DNA of 64,000 bases from Tannerellaceae bacterium (GTDB taxonomy: Bacteria > Bacteroidota > Bacteroidia > Bacteroidales > Tannerellaceae): assembly GCA_031255855.1 (NCBI GenBank), contig JAIRRS010000101.1, positions 62,001 through 126,000 on the forward strand, in the 5' to 3' direction. Below are positions 18,601 to 26,552 of the stretch, in pieces. The notes under the pieces are model-generated. The model ran no database searches. It saw only the letters and a list, made by a program, of their open reading frames with translations, and was not told the origin of the DNA. Position 1 is the stretch's first letter, and every line of letters begins with the position of its first letter. The translations under genes and the position numbers were made by a program.

Positions 18601-19714
18601 AGGGAAAATCACCATCAACATGTCACGGGTCGACGATGAAAAGATTCGTATTTCCATTGCTGATAGCGGAATAGGTATCCCTGATGATGAATTAGACAAT
18701 ATATTCGACCGCTTCTATCAAATTAAAAATGAAGGGAGTAAAAACTATCAGGGAAGCGGTATCGGATTACATATTTCAAAAGAATTCGTGCTGTTGCACG
18801 GTGGGGAAATATGGGCTGAAAACACCGCTGAAGGGGGGGCGTGTTTTGTAATACTTCTTCCATGCAAAGAAGAAAACATAAACGGAACAAGTGAAAGCTT
18901 ACTCCCCGAAACAAATGAAGAGGATGTTATTCTGGAAGAGGAACTCAGCCGGGACACACGTCCTAAAATCCTTATTGTAGAAGACAACAAAGACCTCCGG
19001 GCACTTTTGGCTTCCAAATTGAAAGAGCATTATGTCATTCTGCAGGCCGGTGATGGTTCCGAAGGATTAATCATTGCCTTCAAAGAGATACCCGATATTA
19101 TCCTTTCTGATGTCATGATGCCGGGGATAGATGGCGTTGAGCTTTGCAACACAATCAAGAATGACATTCGCACCTCCCATATCCCGTTGATTTTGCTTAC
19201 TGCCAAAACCGGGGAAGAGAGCAAACTGGAAGGTTTAACGGCCGGGGCCGACGATTACATTACCAAACCATTTAATCAGGAAATCCTTCAGATAAAAATA
19301 CATAACCTGATTGAAACACGCAAACGCAACCAGACTGTATTGGAAGAACAAATCAAGATAGAACCTTCTAAAATAACTGTCAACTCCCTCGACGAGCAGC
19401 TAATTAGAAAAGCTATTGAGTATACGGAAGCTAATATTTCCAATCCCGACTTATCTGTGGGAGAACTTAGCCGGGAGTTGGGCATGAGCCGTGTCCATTT
19501 GTATAAGAAACTTTCTTCGCTAACGGGTAAAACGCCTATCGAGTTTATCCGTATTATCAGGCTTAAACGGGCTGCGCAATTATTACAGGAAAGCCAGTTG
19601 ACTGTTTCTGAAATTGCGTATGAGGTCGGATTCAATAATCCCAAATATTTCAGGAAATATTTTAAGGATGAATTTGGCGTTTTACCTTCGCAATGTGGCC
19701 CCAGGAATGAATAA
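15623..19714 (+). CDS. Hybrid two-component system sensor/regulator (HTCS)
   Basis: 1363 aa from the ATG at 15623; a TTG at 15596 would add nine residues before the signal peptide and is less likely. Signal peptide, then about ten to fourteen periplasmic propeller repeats (for example GLSNSEIKCIYKDKTGFIWLG, and INNLYEDSRGLLWIGTKNGL), a Y_Y_Y domain (YYYKLEGFNDQWLE), one membrane helix near 810-830, histidine kinase NISHEFRTPL (H869) with N, G1 and G2 boxes (DSGIGIP, GSGIGLHIS), a receiver domain (VEDNKDLR, phospho-acceptor D1163, TAKTG, KPF) and a C-terminal AraC-type helix-turn-helix. Such proteins sense glycan fragments and activate nearby glycan genes; the GH31 gene directly downstream is the obvious target. 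Confidence 0.95.
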   Translation: MKKHIFYLQTLLLLLISYSVIASDTDKYKFNQINTDKGLSNSEIKCIYKDKTGFIWLGTPSGLNRYDGYEIVTINQDLSNEPFLSFNNDIERIQEDSEGRLWLKTRSGYTIYDTYRECFADDVGKIFEQYSGTNDFWNSSENLMYIDLGENMWFVIWDHIRMYDVKKKKQTLFNLGGTDALSRGLIRDVKQGKNRYWFLYENGMLECMEAQSLKVISRDSTIHKAAQLKNNRELRLFIDSAGDVWIYGIGGHYGLAYYDVAKDSWTNYSSYANASYKLSNNIVTSVEEDDKGNIWVGTDHGGVNIINKKTGQITTVLWHNENDPHSIAQNTIKSMYRDDANILWLGTYKNGASYYHESIYRLNIIAEKSEMPSCDINCFYESKDKNLWIGSNGGGLLYYDRAKEKYTVYKHMPDNPNSPAGDVIVSLTQDLEGRLWIGYYLAGLDCFDGKTFTHYTSTPDDDEGITDNNAWILRCDRAGNLWVGTLNGGVVVLDTNTGKRLKTLLAEGSVYSIIETKTRNMLVGSQGGLFIYSVTNDQLELYEKDIFNSVQLSRYDINNLYEDSRGLLWIGTKNGLFVFNPYTKEIRLFTKENGLSSDLVQSILEDAGHNMWFATNRGLTCIKVSTTNNQPGYFYAISTYDSSEGLQGELFNYNAAYYTSDSELIFGGILGFNIITPTTLTYNNNIPRIVLTDFQLYNQSIKPGEPHNGRVILNQSITQTKEINLNYTDNYFSLSFAAFDYCMPNKSRYYYKLEGFNDQWLETDRDNRKVTYTNLNPGKYTLYLKAVNNDGFESTEPIILKINVRPPFWKTAWAWLIYTILIIGGGFYFFNRLVKRSEKKLAYARENMRVSQQLEMDEMKLRFFTNISHEFRTPLTLILSPLDELVKKVKDPEDSESLSIIRLNARHMLTLVNQLLDFRKLEMNAHTLQKSLGDIVQFVKQQTELFVEVMARKKISFRFCSELKHLYLYFDAEKLSKVLINILSNAYKFTPNEGKITINMSRVDDEKIRISIADSGIGIPDDELDNIFDRFYQIKNEGSKNYQGSGIGLHISKEFVLLHGGEIWAENTAEGGACFVILLPCKEENINGTSESLLPETNEEDVILEEELSRDTRPKILIVEDNKDLRALLASKLKEHYVILQAGDGSEGLIIAFKEIPDIILSDVMMPGIDGVELCNTIKNDIRTSHIPLILLTAKTGEESKLEGLTAGADDYITKPFNQEILQIKIHNLIETRKRNQTVLEEQIKIEPSKITVNSLDEQLIRKAIEYTEANISNPDLSVGELSRELGMSRVHLYKKLSSLTGKTPIEFIRIIRLKRAAQLLQESQLTVSEIAYEVGFNNPKYFRKYFKDEFGVLPSQCGPRNE

Positions 19715-19816
19715 TTTACATTATATACTCTATCTGTTAACAAACTGAACCCCTGCTACTAACAAAAGGTCCGTTATCTATTAACATCTTACCTTACTAT
19801 TCTTTTTTAACTGTTG

Positions 19817-19824
19817 TATTTTTG
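19817..19824 (+). promoter_or_regulatory. -7 box of the GH31 gene
   Basis: TATTTTTG lies 27 bp before the ATG at 19851, giving a leader of about 20 nt. The gene is therefore probably transcribed separately from the HTCS gene, as expected if the HTCS activates it. Confidence 0.5.
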
Positions 19825-19850
19825 TGCAACTGGTTAGGTAAAGTAGCTAA

Positions 19851-22691
19851 ATGATGATAAAATTATTTTTTCACATTACGGTTTGCGTGCTAATCTTCGC
19901 ATCATGTAACAGCAGTTCGTGGGAGAAAACTTCCGATGGGGTCATTGTCCGTTTAAATACTACAAATGAATCGAGCGCTAAACAGGTTCGTTTATCCGTA
20001 TTAAGTGATAATATTATCCGTGTTTCGGCAACTCCCGGCAAATTTTCAACTGAAAAAAGTTTAGTTGTTGAAGAAAAACCGGTCACCGTATCTTGGGAAA
20101 TAATAGAAAATGGAGATTATATAATATTACAAACTTCTTTGTTAAAAGCCCACACCAACCTGAAAAACGGTGAAGTAAAATTCACAGACCTCAATGATAA
20201 TATTATACTACAAGAAAACAAAGGAGGAGGTAAATTTTTTACCGCTATAAATATGGACGGGACTCCCGGCTATGCATTCCGGCAGGTTTTTGAATCGCCC
20301 GACGATGAAGCGTTTTATGGATTGGGGCAACATCAGGCGGATGAATTCAATTATAAAGGAAAAAATGAGATCTTGTTTCAATACAACACCAAAGTTTCAA
20401 TTCCTTTCTTTGTCTCGAATAAGAATTACGGGATTCTTTGGGATAATTACTCACTTACCAAATTCGGGGACGTCCGTGATTACGAACAGCTTTCCCAGTT
20501 CAAATTATATAATTTGAATGGTGCGGAAGGTGGACTGAGCGCCACTTATTATGTAAATTCTGACCCTACTAATATATATGTTACCCGTACAGAGAATACG
20601 ATTGATTATGAGAATCTGGAAACCGTTAAAAACTTTCCGGGGGATTTCCCTTTTTACAATTCGACTATCGTATGGGAAGGAGACCTGCAAGCAAAGGAGT
20701 CGGGCGTTTATCGCTTCCTCCTTTACTATGCGGGCTATACCAAAATTTGGATAGACGGCAAATTAATGGTCGACCGTTGGCGTACCGCCTGGAATCCCTC
20801 CGTGGCGAAATTCAATGTAGCCATGGAAGCAGGCAAGCATTACCATATCAAACTGGAATGGCAACCGGACGGAGGTATTTCATACATCGGATTAAAAGCC
20901 CTTTCGCCCGTTAATGCCGACGAACAAAACAAACTATCCCTCTATTCCGAAATGGGCGACCAGATTGATTACTACTTTATCAAAGGAGAATCGATGGATG
21001 ATGTAATCAAAGGATACCGCTCTATCAGCGGAAAGGCACAGGTAATGCCTAAATGGTCTATGGGATTCTGGCAAAGCCGGGAAAGATATAAAACGCAAGA
21101 CGAATTGCTCGATGCCTTGGAAGAATTCCGTCGCCGTAAAATACCTATTGATAATATCGTACTTGATTGGAGCTATTGGAAAGAAGACCAATGGGGTAGC
21201 CATGAATTCGACCCTGACCGGTTTCCCAACCCACAGGGTATGATTGATAAAGTTCATCGCCTTAATGCGAAGTTCATGATATCCGTTTGGCCTAAATTTT
21301 ATGTGAATACCGAACATTACAGGGAGTTCGACGAAAAGGGGTGGATGTACCAACAGGCTGTAAAAGACAGTATCAGAGATTGGATTGGCAAAGGTTACAT
21401 AGGTTCATTCTATGACGCATACAGTCAGGAGGCACGCGATTTGTTCTGGAATCAAATGAAAGAACATTTGTTTCCGTTGGGTATTGATGCCTGGTGGATG
21501 GATGCTTCCGAACCCGATATATTGTCGAATGCAAGCATCGGATACAGGAAAGAGTTGATGAACCCAACGGCTATGGGGCCTTCCGCGAAATATTTCAACA
21601 CCTATGCCTTGATGAATGCCATGGCTATTTATAACGGGCAAAGGGCCGCCGACAACAACAAACGCGTATTCCTGCTTACACGTTCCGGTTTTTGCGGCTT
21701 GCAGAAGTACGGGGCGGTTACGTGGAGCGGGGATGTCGGTACATGCTGGGAAGATTATAAAGCGCAAATCCCAGCCGGATTAAATCATTCGATGGCGGGC
21801 AATCCGTATTGGACGATGGATATCGGTGGGTTTTGTGTGCAAAAGCGTTTTGAACGCGCGAAAGAGGGTTCGGAGGATATGAACGAATGGCGCGAGTTGA
21901 ATACCCGTTGGACACAATATGGGGCTTTTGTCCCCTTGTTCCGCACCCATGGGCAATATCCATTCCGCGAAGTCTATAATATAGCTCCCGAATCGCACCC
22001 GGCCTATAAGAGTATCGTCTATTACGACAAATTACGTTATCGCCTGATGCCTTATATCTATTCGATGGCGGGTTGGGTATATTGGGACGACTATACGATT
22101 ATGCGCCCGATGGTAATGGATTTCGGCTACGATAATAAAGTAAACAATATGGGTGACCAGTTCATGTTCGGGCCTTCATTCCTGGTTTGTCCGGTATACG
22201 AATACAAAGCGCGTGAACGGAATGTGTATTTTCCTAAAAACACAAACTGGTACGACTTTTACAACGGAACGTTCGTTGAAGGAGGCAAACGACAGAAGGT
22301 AAACGCGCCTTACGAACGCATGCCATTGTATGTAAAAGCAGGTTCAATCGTTCCGGTAGGTGAAGAAATACAATATACCTCGGAAAAACCGGATGCTCCG
22401 ATAACACTTTATGTGTATGCCGGAGAAGACGCGTCTTTCGTATTGTATGAAGACGAAGGGACAAATTATAATTACGAAAAGGGAAAGTATTCTACAATCT
22501 CAATTCAGTATAATGACCGTGCGAAAAAAGTTACATTCAACGAACGCCAGGGGGGGTTTGAAGGTATGGTAAATCAACGAAAATTTTATATAGTGCTGAT
22601 AAATAAGGATAAGGTAAAAGGATTTGATTCGAATCCCATTCCGGATGCTATGGTTATCTATAGTGGCAATCCCTTAACTATAAAGTTATAA
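19851..22691 (+). CDS. GH31 family lipoprotein with PA14 insert, alpha-xylosidase-like
   Basis: 946 aa. Lipoprotein signal with FASC (Cys19). N-terminal beta domain, PA14 insert at about 228-352 (LSATYYVN... VYRFLLYYAGYTKIWIDGKLM... HIKLEWQPDG), then the GH31 barrel. The nucleophile is D551 in WWMDASEPD and the acid/base D628 in TWSGDVGT; further substrate motifs are LDWSYWKEDQWG and MDIGGF. Domain order, length and catalytic positions are close to the Bacteroides ovatus xyloglucan alpha-xylosidase BoGH31A as I recall it. Removal of non-reducing alpha-xylose from xyloglucan oligosaccharides is therefore the favoured role, with other alpha-glycosidase activity possible. No other xyloglucan genes are in the window. 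Confidence 0.88.
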   Translation: MMIKLFFHITVCVLIFASCNSSSWEKTSDGVIVRLNTTNESSAKQVRLSVLSDNIIRVSATPGKFSTEKSLVVEEKPVTVSWEIIENGDYIILQTSLLKAHTNLKNGEVKFTDLNDNIILQENKGGGKFFTAINMDGTPGYAFRQVFESPDDEAFYGLGQHQADEFNYKGKNEILFQYNTKVSIPFFVSNKNYGILWDNYSLTKFGDVRDYEQLSQFKLYNLNGAEGGLSATYYVNSDPTNIYVTRTENTIDYENLETVKNFPGDFPFYNSTIVWEGDLQAKESGVYRFLLYYAGYTKIWIDGKLMVDRWRTAWNPSVAKFNVAMEAGKHYHIKLEWQPDGGISYIGLKALSPVNADEQNKLSLYSEMGDQIDYYFIKGESMDDVIKGYRSISGKAQVMPKWSMGFWQSRERYKTQDELLDALEEFRRRKIPIDNIVLDWSYWKEDQWGSHEFDPDRFPNPQGMIDKVHRLNAKFMISVWPKFYVNTEHYREFDEKGWMYQQAVKDSIRDWIGKGYIGSFYDAYSQEARDLFWNQMKEHLFPLGIDAWWMDASEPDILSNASIGYRKELMNPTAMGPSAKYFNTYALMNAMAIYNGQRAADNNKRVFLLTRSGFCGLQKYGAVTWSGDVGTCWEDYKAQIPAGLNHSMAGNPYWTMDIGGFCVQKRFERAKEGSEDMNEWRELNTRWTQYGAFVPLFRTHGQYPFREVYNIAPESHPAYKSIVYYDKLRYRLMPYIYSMAGWVYWDDYTIMRPMVMDFGYDNKVNNMGDQFMFGPSFLVCPVYEYKARERNVYFPKNTNWYDFYNGTFVEGGKRQKVNAPYERMPLYVKAGSIVPVGEEIQYTSEKPDAPITLYVYAGEDASFVLYEDEGTNYNYEKGKYSTISIQYNDRAKKVTFNERQGGFEGMVNQRKFYIVLINKDKVKGFDSNPIPDAMVIYSGNPLTIKL

Positions 22692-22748
22692 GAAGCATCC
22701 CTTATAGTTTATAAGCCACTGGTGAATAATTAATTAATGGAAGAAAGA

Positions 22749-22781
22749 ATGGCAGGTCATGTGATATGACTTGCCATTTTT
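22749..22781 (+). terminator. Intrinsic terminator after the GH31 gene
   Basis: A 12-bp stem (ATGGCAGGTCAT with ATGACTTGCCAT, one G-U pair) and a 5-nt loop are followed by TTTT. Confidence 0.75.
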
Positions 22782-22788
22782 AATCAGG

Positions 22789-22806
22789 CTATGCATCGAT
22801 GCATAG
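22789..22806. repeat. 18-bp perfect palindrome
   Basis: CTATGCATCGATGCATAG reads the same on both strands. It sits between two convergent genes, 20 bp beyond the dcp stop on that gene's transcript side, so it could help end dcp transcription or be a protein site. Confidence 0.5.
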
Positions 22807-22825
22807 AGTATGTTCGACCGGATTG

Positions 22826-24958
22826 TTATTTCAATCCCCTATTCTTCAATAAAGGATCGGTATTCGGTTCTTTTCCACGGAAATTCTTATACATATCCAT
22901 CGCATCATCAATGCCGCCGGGCGTTAATACATACTTGCGGAACTTACCGGCCATTTCCGGATTAAAAATATCTCCTGTTTCCTTGAACGCTTGATAAGCG
23001 TCCGAATCCAATACTTCCGACCAAATATAGCTGTAATAACCTGCTGTATAACCGCCGGTCATTGTATGGCTGAAATAGGTAGAACGGTAGCGTGGAGGTA
23101 TTTGTGGCAACAATCCTCTATTGGACAATGTTTCCGATTCGAAACGCAATACGTCGAAATTAAGTATTTCCTGGTTGGCCGGTAGGTTTTTCTGTACATG
23201 ATAATCCATATCCAGATAAGATGCCGCCAGGTATTCGGCAGTCGCAAAGCCTTGTCCGTATTTACCGCTCTTGTCGAGCTTTTCGATTAATTCGGTAGGG
23301 ATAACTTCACCTGTTTGATAATGTTTGGCATATACTTTCAACACTTCAGGCTCGAATACCCAATGTTCCATAATCTGGGATGGTAATTCCACAAAATCGC
23401 GCGGCACACCGGATATGCCATAATAATGTACATCTCTGAACAAGCTATGCAAGGCATGCCCAAATTCGTGGAACAGTGTATTAGCCTCGTCGGCGCTTAA
23501 CAAGGCCGGTTCGCCTGCCGCCGGAGGGGTGAAATTACATACAATTGTTACGACGGGAGCTACGCGTTTGCCGTCTTTATAGGTTTGCGAACGGTATCCG
23601 CCGCACCAGGCTCCTCCGTTTTTGCTGGGACGCGGGAAAAAGTCCATATATAAAATACCCAAATGGCTTCCGTCTTTGTCTTTACATTCAAAAGCTATTG
23701 CTTCGGGGTGGGGTGTCGGGATATCTTTTACCTGGGTAAAGGTTATGCCGTATAATTTATTAGCAACATAAAAAGCGCCTTCGTATACGTTTTCAAGTTT
23801 AAGATAAGGACGGATCTGGCTTTCATCCAGATCGAATTTGGCTTTTTTAGCTTTCTCGAAATAATAACGCCAATCCCAACCTTCAGCCGTAAAGCCATTT
23901 CCTTCTTTTTGGATTTCAGCCTGGATGTCTTTCAATTCATCTTTTGCCTTGTTTAAGGCCGGAGTCCACAGTTCGTCCAGCAGGTTGTAGACATTCTTTT
24001 CGTTTTTAGCCATGCGTTCTTCCAGTACAAATGAAGCAAAATCGTCGTAGCCCATCAGTTTTGCTTTCTCAAGACGCAAGGTCACTAATTGTTTGACTAT
24101 GTCTTTATTATCATTTTCATTGCCGTTGTTGCCACGCATGATATAACCTTTGAATATCTTTTCGCGCAACTCCCTGTTATCTGCGTTCTGAAGGAACGGC
24201 ATAATGCTTGGGTTGTGCAATGTAAACAACCATTTTCCCTCCATACCGGCTTTTTCGGCAGCTTGTGCCGCGCTGGATATCTGTGCCTCTGTCAGGCCGG
24301 ATAGGTCTTTCTCGTCATCGATAACCAACTGGAATGCATTTGTTTCTTTCAGCATGTTTTGACCGAAAGTAAGCTGCAACATGGAGATTTTACTGTTCAA
24401 TTCCCGCAGTGTTTCCTGGTTTTCGGCGCTTAGGTTCGCGCCTCCGCGAACAAAGTCTTTATATGTTTCTTCCAACAGTTTTGCCTGCTCTTTGTCGAGA
24501 TTCAGGTTTGCCCGGTTGTCGTAAACGACTTTTACGCGTGCAAACAGAGCCGGGTTTAATTTGATGTCGTCGTTGTGTTTCGAAAACAGCGGCGACATTT
24601 CACGGCTCAACGCCTGCATATCTTCGTTTGTATTGGCACTGTTTTGTCCGGAAAACACGGTACGTACTTTCCTGAGCAATTCGCCACATTGATCCAGTGC
24701 CACAATCGTATTTTCAAACGTAGGATCTTCCGTTTGGTATATAATAGCATCCACCTCTTTCACCTGTTCTTCCATGCCCTGAAGAAACGCCGGTTTATAA
24801 TGTTCGATTTTGATTTTATCAAACGGAGGAACGCCATAAGGGGTTGTATACTCCGACAAGAACGGATTTTCCGTATCTCCGCCGGTAGACTTCTTTTCTG
24901 ATGAACTACATGCGCTAAGCGCCACTGCCAGTCCGGTAACAATCACCATTTTCTTCAT
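22826..24958 (-). CDS. dcp: M3 family peptidyl-dipeptidase Dcp, lipoprotein
   Basis: 710 aa. Zinc metallopeptidase that releases C-terminal dipeptides. Signal ends LAVALSAC, a good lipobox, so probably envelope-anchored rather than cytosolic. The mature part starts NPFLSEYTTPYGVPPFDKI, typical of the family; catalytic HEFGH is at residues 497-501 (TLFHEFGHALHSLF) with the third zinc ligand in the downstream helix (DFVELPSQIMEHWVFE). Family motifs SGKYGQGFATAEYLAASYLDM and FSHTMTGGYTAGYYSYIWSE are intact. Single gene, convergent with the GH31 gene and codirectional with the downstream-lying susCD pair. Confidence 0.93.
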   Translation of the reverse strand: MKKMVIVTGLAVALSACSSSEKKSTGGDTENPFLSEYTTPYGVPPFDKIKIEHYKPAFLQGMEEQVKEVDAIIYQTEDPTFENTIVALDQCGELLRKVRTVFSGQNSANTNEDMQALSREMSPLFSKHNDDIKLNPALFARVKVVYDNRANLNLDKEQAKLLEETYKDFVRGGANLSAENQETLRELNSKISMLQLTFGQNMLKETNAFQLVIDDEKDLSGLTEAQISSAAQAAEKAGMEGKWLFTLHNPSIMPFLQNADNRELREKIFKGYIMRGNNGNENDNKDIVKQLVTLRLEKAKLMGYDDFASFVLEERMAKNEKNVYNLLDELWTPALNKAKDELKDIQAEIQKEGNGFTAEGWDWRYYFEKAKKAKFDLDESQIRPYLKLENVYEGAFYVANKLYGITFTQVKDIPTPHPEAIAFECKDKDGSHLGILYMDFFPRPSKNGGAWCGGYRSQTYKDGKRVAPVVTIVCNFTPPAAGEPALLSADEANTLFHEFGHALHSLFRDVHYYGISGVPRDFVELPSQIMEHWVFEPEVLKVYAKHYQTGEVIPTELIEKLDKSGKYGQGFATAEYLAASYLDMDYHVQKNLPANQEILNFDVLRFESETLSNRGLLPQIPPRYRSTYFSHTMTGGYTAGYYSYIWSEVLDSDAYQAFKETGDIFNPEMAGKFRKYVLTPGGIDDAMDMYKNFRGKEPNTDPLLKNRGLK

Positions 24959-25063
24959 TTTTTTGCATTTTAATAGTTTAATAATGAAACTTCCTTCGGC
25001 ACCGTTTTATCCTTGGAGCGGGCTTCCACTACCTTGTTCATAACTATACAACGGCACATCGCC

Positions 25064-25102
25064 AAAAAAAGCAGATTTCATCATACGAAACCTGCTTTTT
25101 TT
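25064..25102 (-). terminator. Intrinsic terminator after the minus-strand susD
   Basis: On the minus strand a 16-bp stem (A-run, GCAGGTTTC with GAAATCTGC, one G-U pair) and a 7-nt loop run into a T tract. It is 6 bp beyond the susD stop. Confidence 0.75.
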
Positions 25103-25107
25103 GTTTA

Positions 25108-26523
25108 TTATTTAGGCAAAGCATTGTTCCATCCATCATTTTGTTGTAAACCGGACGCATTTACCTCTTTTGCCGGAATAGGATAAACGAATTTGGATGC
25201 ATCCCAATTGCTTATAACAAAATTACCTCCTTCACGAGTCATAATTTCACCCGTTCTTCTCAAATCATACCAACGATGTCCTTCCTGGAAAAGTTCCCTT
25301 CTACGTTCTATAGAAATAAACCGTAATAACGCGTCTTTTCCTGTTGGGATTTCGGATTTATCCAAATCCGGGTTGCGCTTCGCTATTTCATAGACATAGT
25401 CTACCGCGTCTGATTCTCCTAATTGAGCTTTCGACTCGGCAATGATTAGATACATCTCTGGCAATCTAAATACAGGAATATTACTTGTTGCTCTTGATGA
25501 AGAAAGACCATCAAATTTCAATGCTCTTATTTGTTCTCCTGTTCCATCGCCAAACAAGCCTAATCGCATATCCTTTTTTTCGAATATGTTAATTAATCCG
25601 GAAGTTGCTTTCCCATTATAAGAACCATACAAGGTATTTAATGAATTTGACGATAAATTGGAGTCGACGGTTTTACCAATGGTAAAAATATCTTCACTCG
25701 TAGCGACTATATCAAACCACATATTCACGTAACTATCTGCATTCATAACTAATGCACCCTCCCGTTTAGCGATAGCGTCTTTAGCCGCGCTGATGGCGCC
25801 GGCATAATCCTTCATGTATAATTTAACACGAGCTTCTAAAGCAAAGAGAGAAACTTCATTGAAATGGAAAACATCCTTTTTGTCTGTGAGTTGGATGTTT
25901 TGCCTTGCCAGGCTTATTTCTTTCAAGATTTGCGCATACACCTGCTCTACGGTTGAACGTGAAACGTCAGAAAATGCGGGAACTACTTCTTCATCAATAA
26001 TAACAACTCCTAAACTACCTTTATTCGCCTCACTGTAAGGTAAACCAAAGATATTAACCAATGTGAAATGTGACAAAGCTTTTAGAGCGTAAGCCTGTGC
26101 AATCGATTTCTTGATAGAAGTTTTATCTTTATCTGAAATATCCGTTGCCAACATTTCATTGCCAGCCTTGATTAATCTGGTACAACGATCTAACAAATAA
26201 TAGCCATATGACCAAATATCCAATAAATCGCCTGAATCCGTATTGACTGTATATTTATAAATCTGGTCAAAATGACCCGATGAACCTGTCATCCATGCAT
26301 TATCTGCCGCAATATCGCCAAGCGCTACTACATCCCGTCCATACAAACGGTATGTACCCAATGTATAATATGCTCCATTCAACGCGTTTTCTATATCTTT
26401 TGCTCTTGTAAAAGCTGCGTCTTCTCCTAAGGCGCCACTTGGATCGAAACTTAAAAAGTCGTCACATCCGGCAAATGATATTAATAAAACGGAAGCTATT
26501 AATAATTTGAAAATATGTTTCAT
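25108..26523 (-). CDS. SusD/RagB family outer-membrane lipoprotein
   Basis: 471 aa from the ATG at 26523; an in-frame ATG nine codons upstream would precede the signal peptide without improving it. Lipobox SFAGC (Cys20), then DDFLSFDPSGAL and the SusD TPR-type fold (AFTRAKDIENALNGAYYTLG, YALKALSHFTLVNIFGLPYSE, RLPEMYLIIAESKAQLG). C-terminal ERRRELFQEGHRWYDLRRTGE is the diagnostic RagB/SusD motif. It caps its SusC partner, encoded 29 bp upstream in the same direction, to import a nutrient oligomer. Substrate unknown; there is no enzyme in this operon. Confidence 0.93.
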   Translation of the reverse strand: MKHIFKLLIASVLLISFAGCDDFLSFDPSGALGEDAAFTRAKDIENALNGAYYTLGTYRLYGRDVVALGDIAADNAWMTGSSGHFDQIYKYTVNTDSGDLLDIWSYGYYLLDRCTRLIKAGNEMLATDISDKDKTSIKKSIAQAYALKALSHFTLVNIFGLPYSEANKGSLGVVIIDEEVVPAFSDVSRSTVEQVYAQILKEISLARQNIQLTDKKDVFHFNEVSLFALEARVKLYMKDYAGAISAAKDAIAKREGALVMNADSYVNMWFDIVATSEDIFTIGKTVDSNLSSNSLNTLYGSYNGKATSGLINIFEKKDMRLGLFGDGTGEQIRALKFDGLSSSRATSNIPVFRLPEMYLIIAESKAQLGESDAVDYVYEIAKRNPDLDKSEIPTGKDALLRFISIERRRELFQEGHRWYDLRRTGEIMTREGGNFVISNWDASKFVYPIPAKEVNASGLQQNDGWNNALPK

Positions 26524-26552
26524 TTTAGAATTGTATTTATTAAACAACAAAA

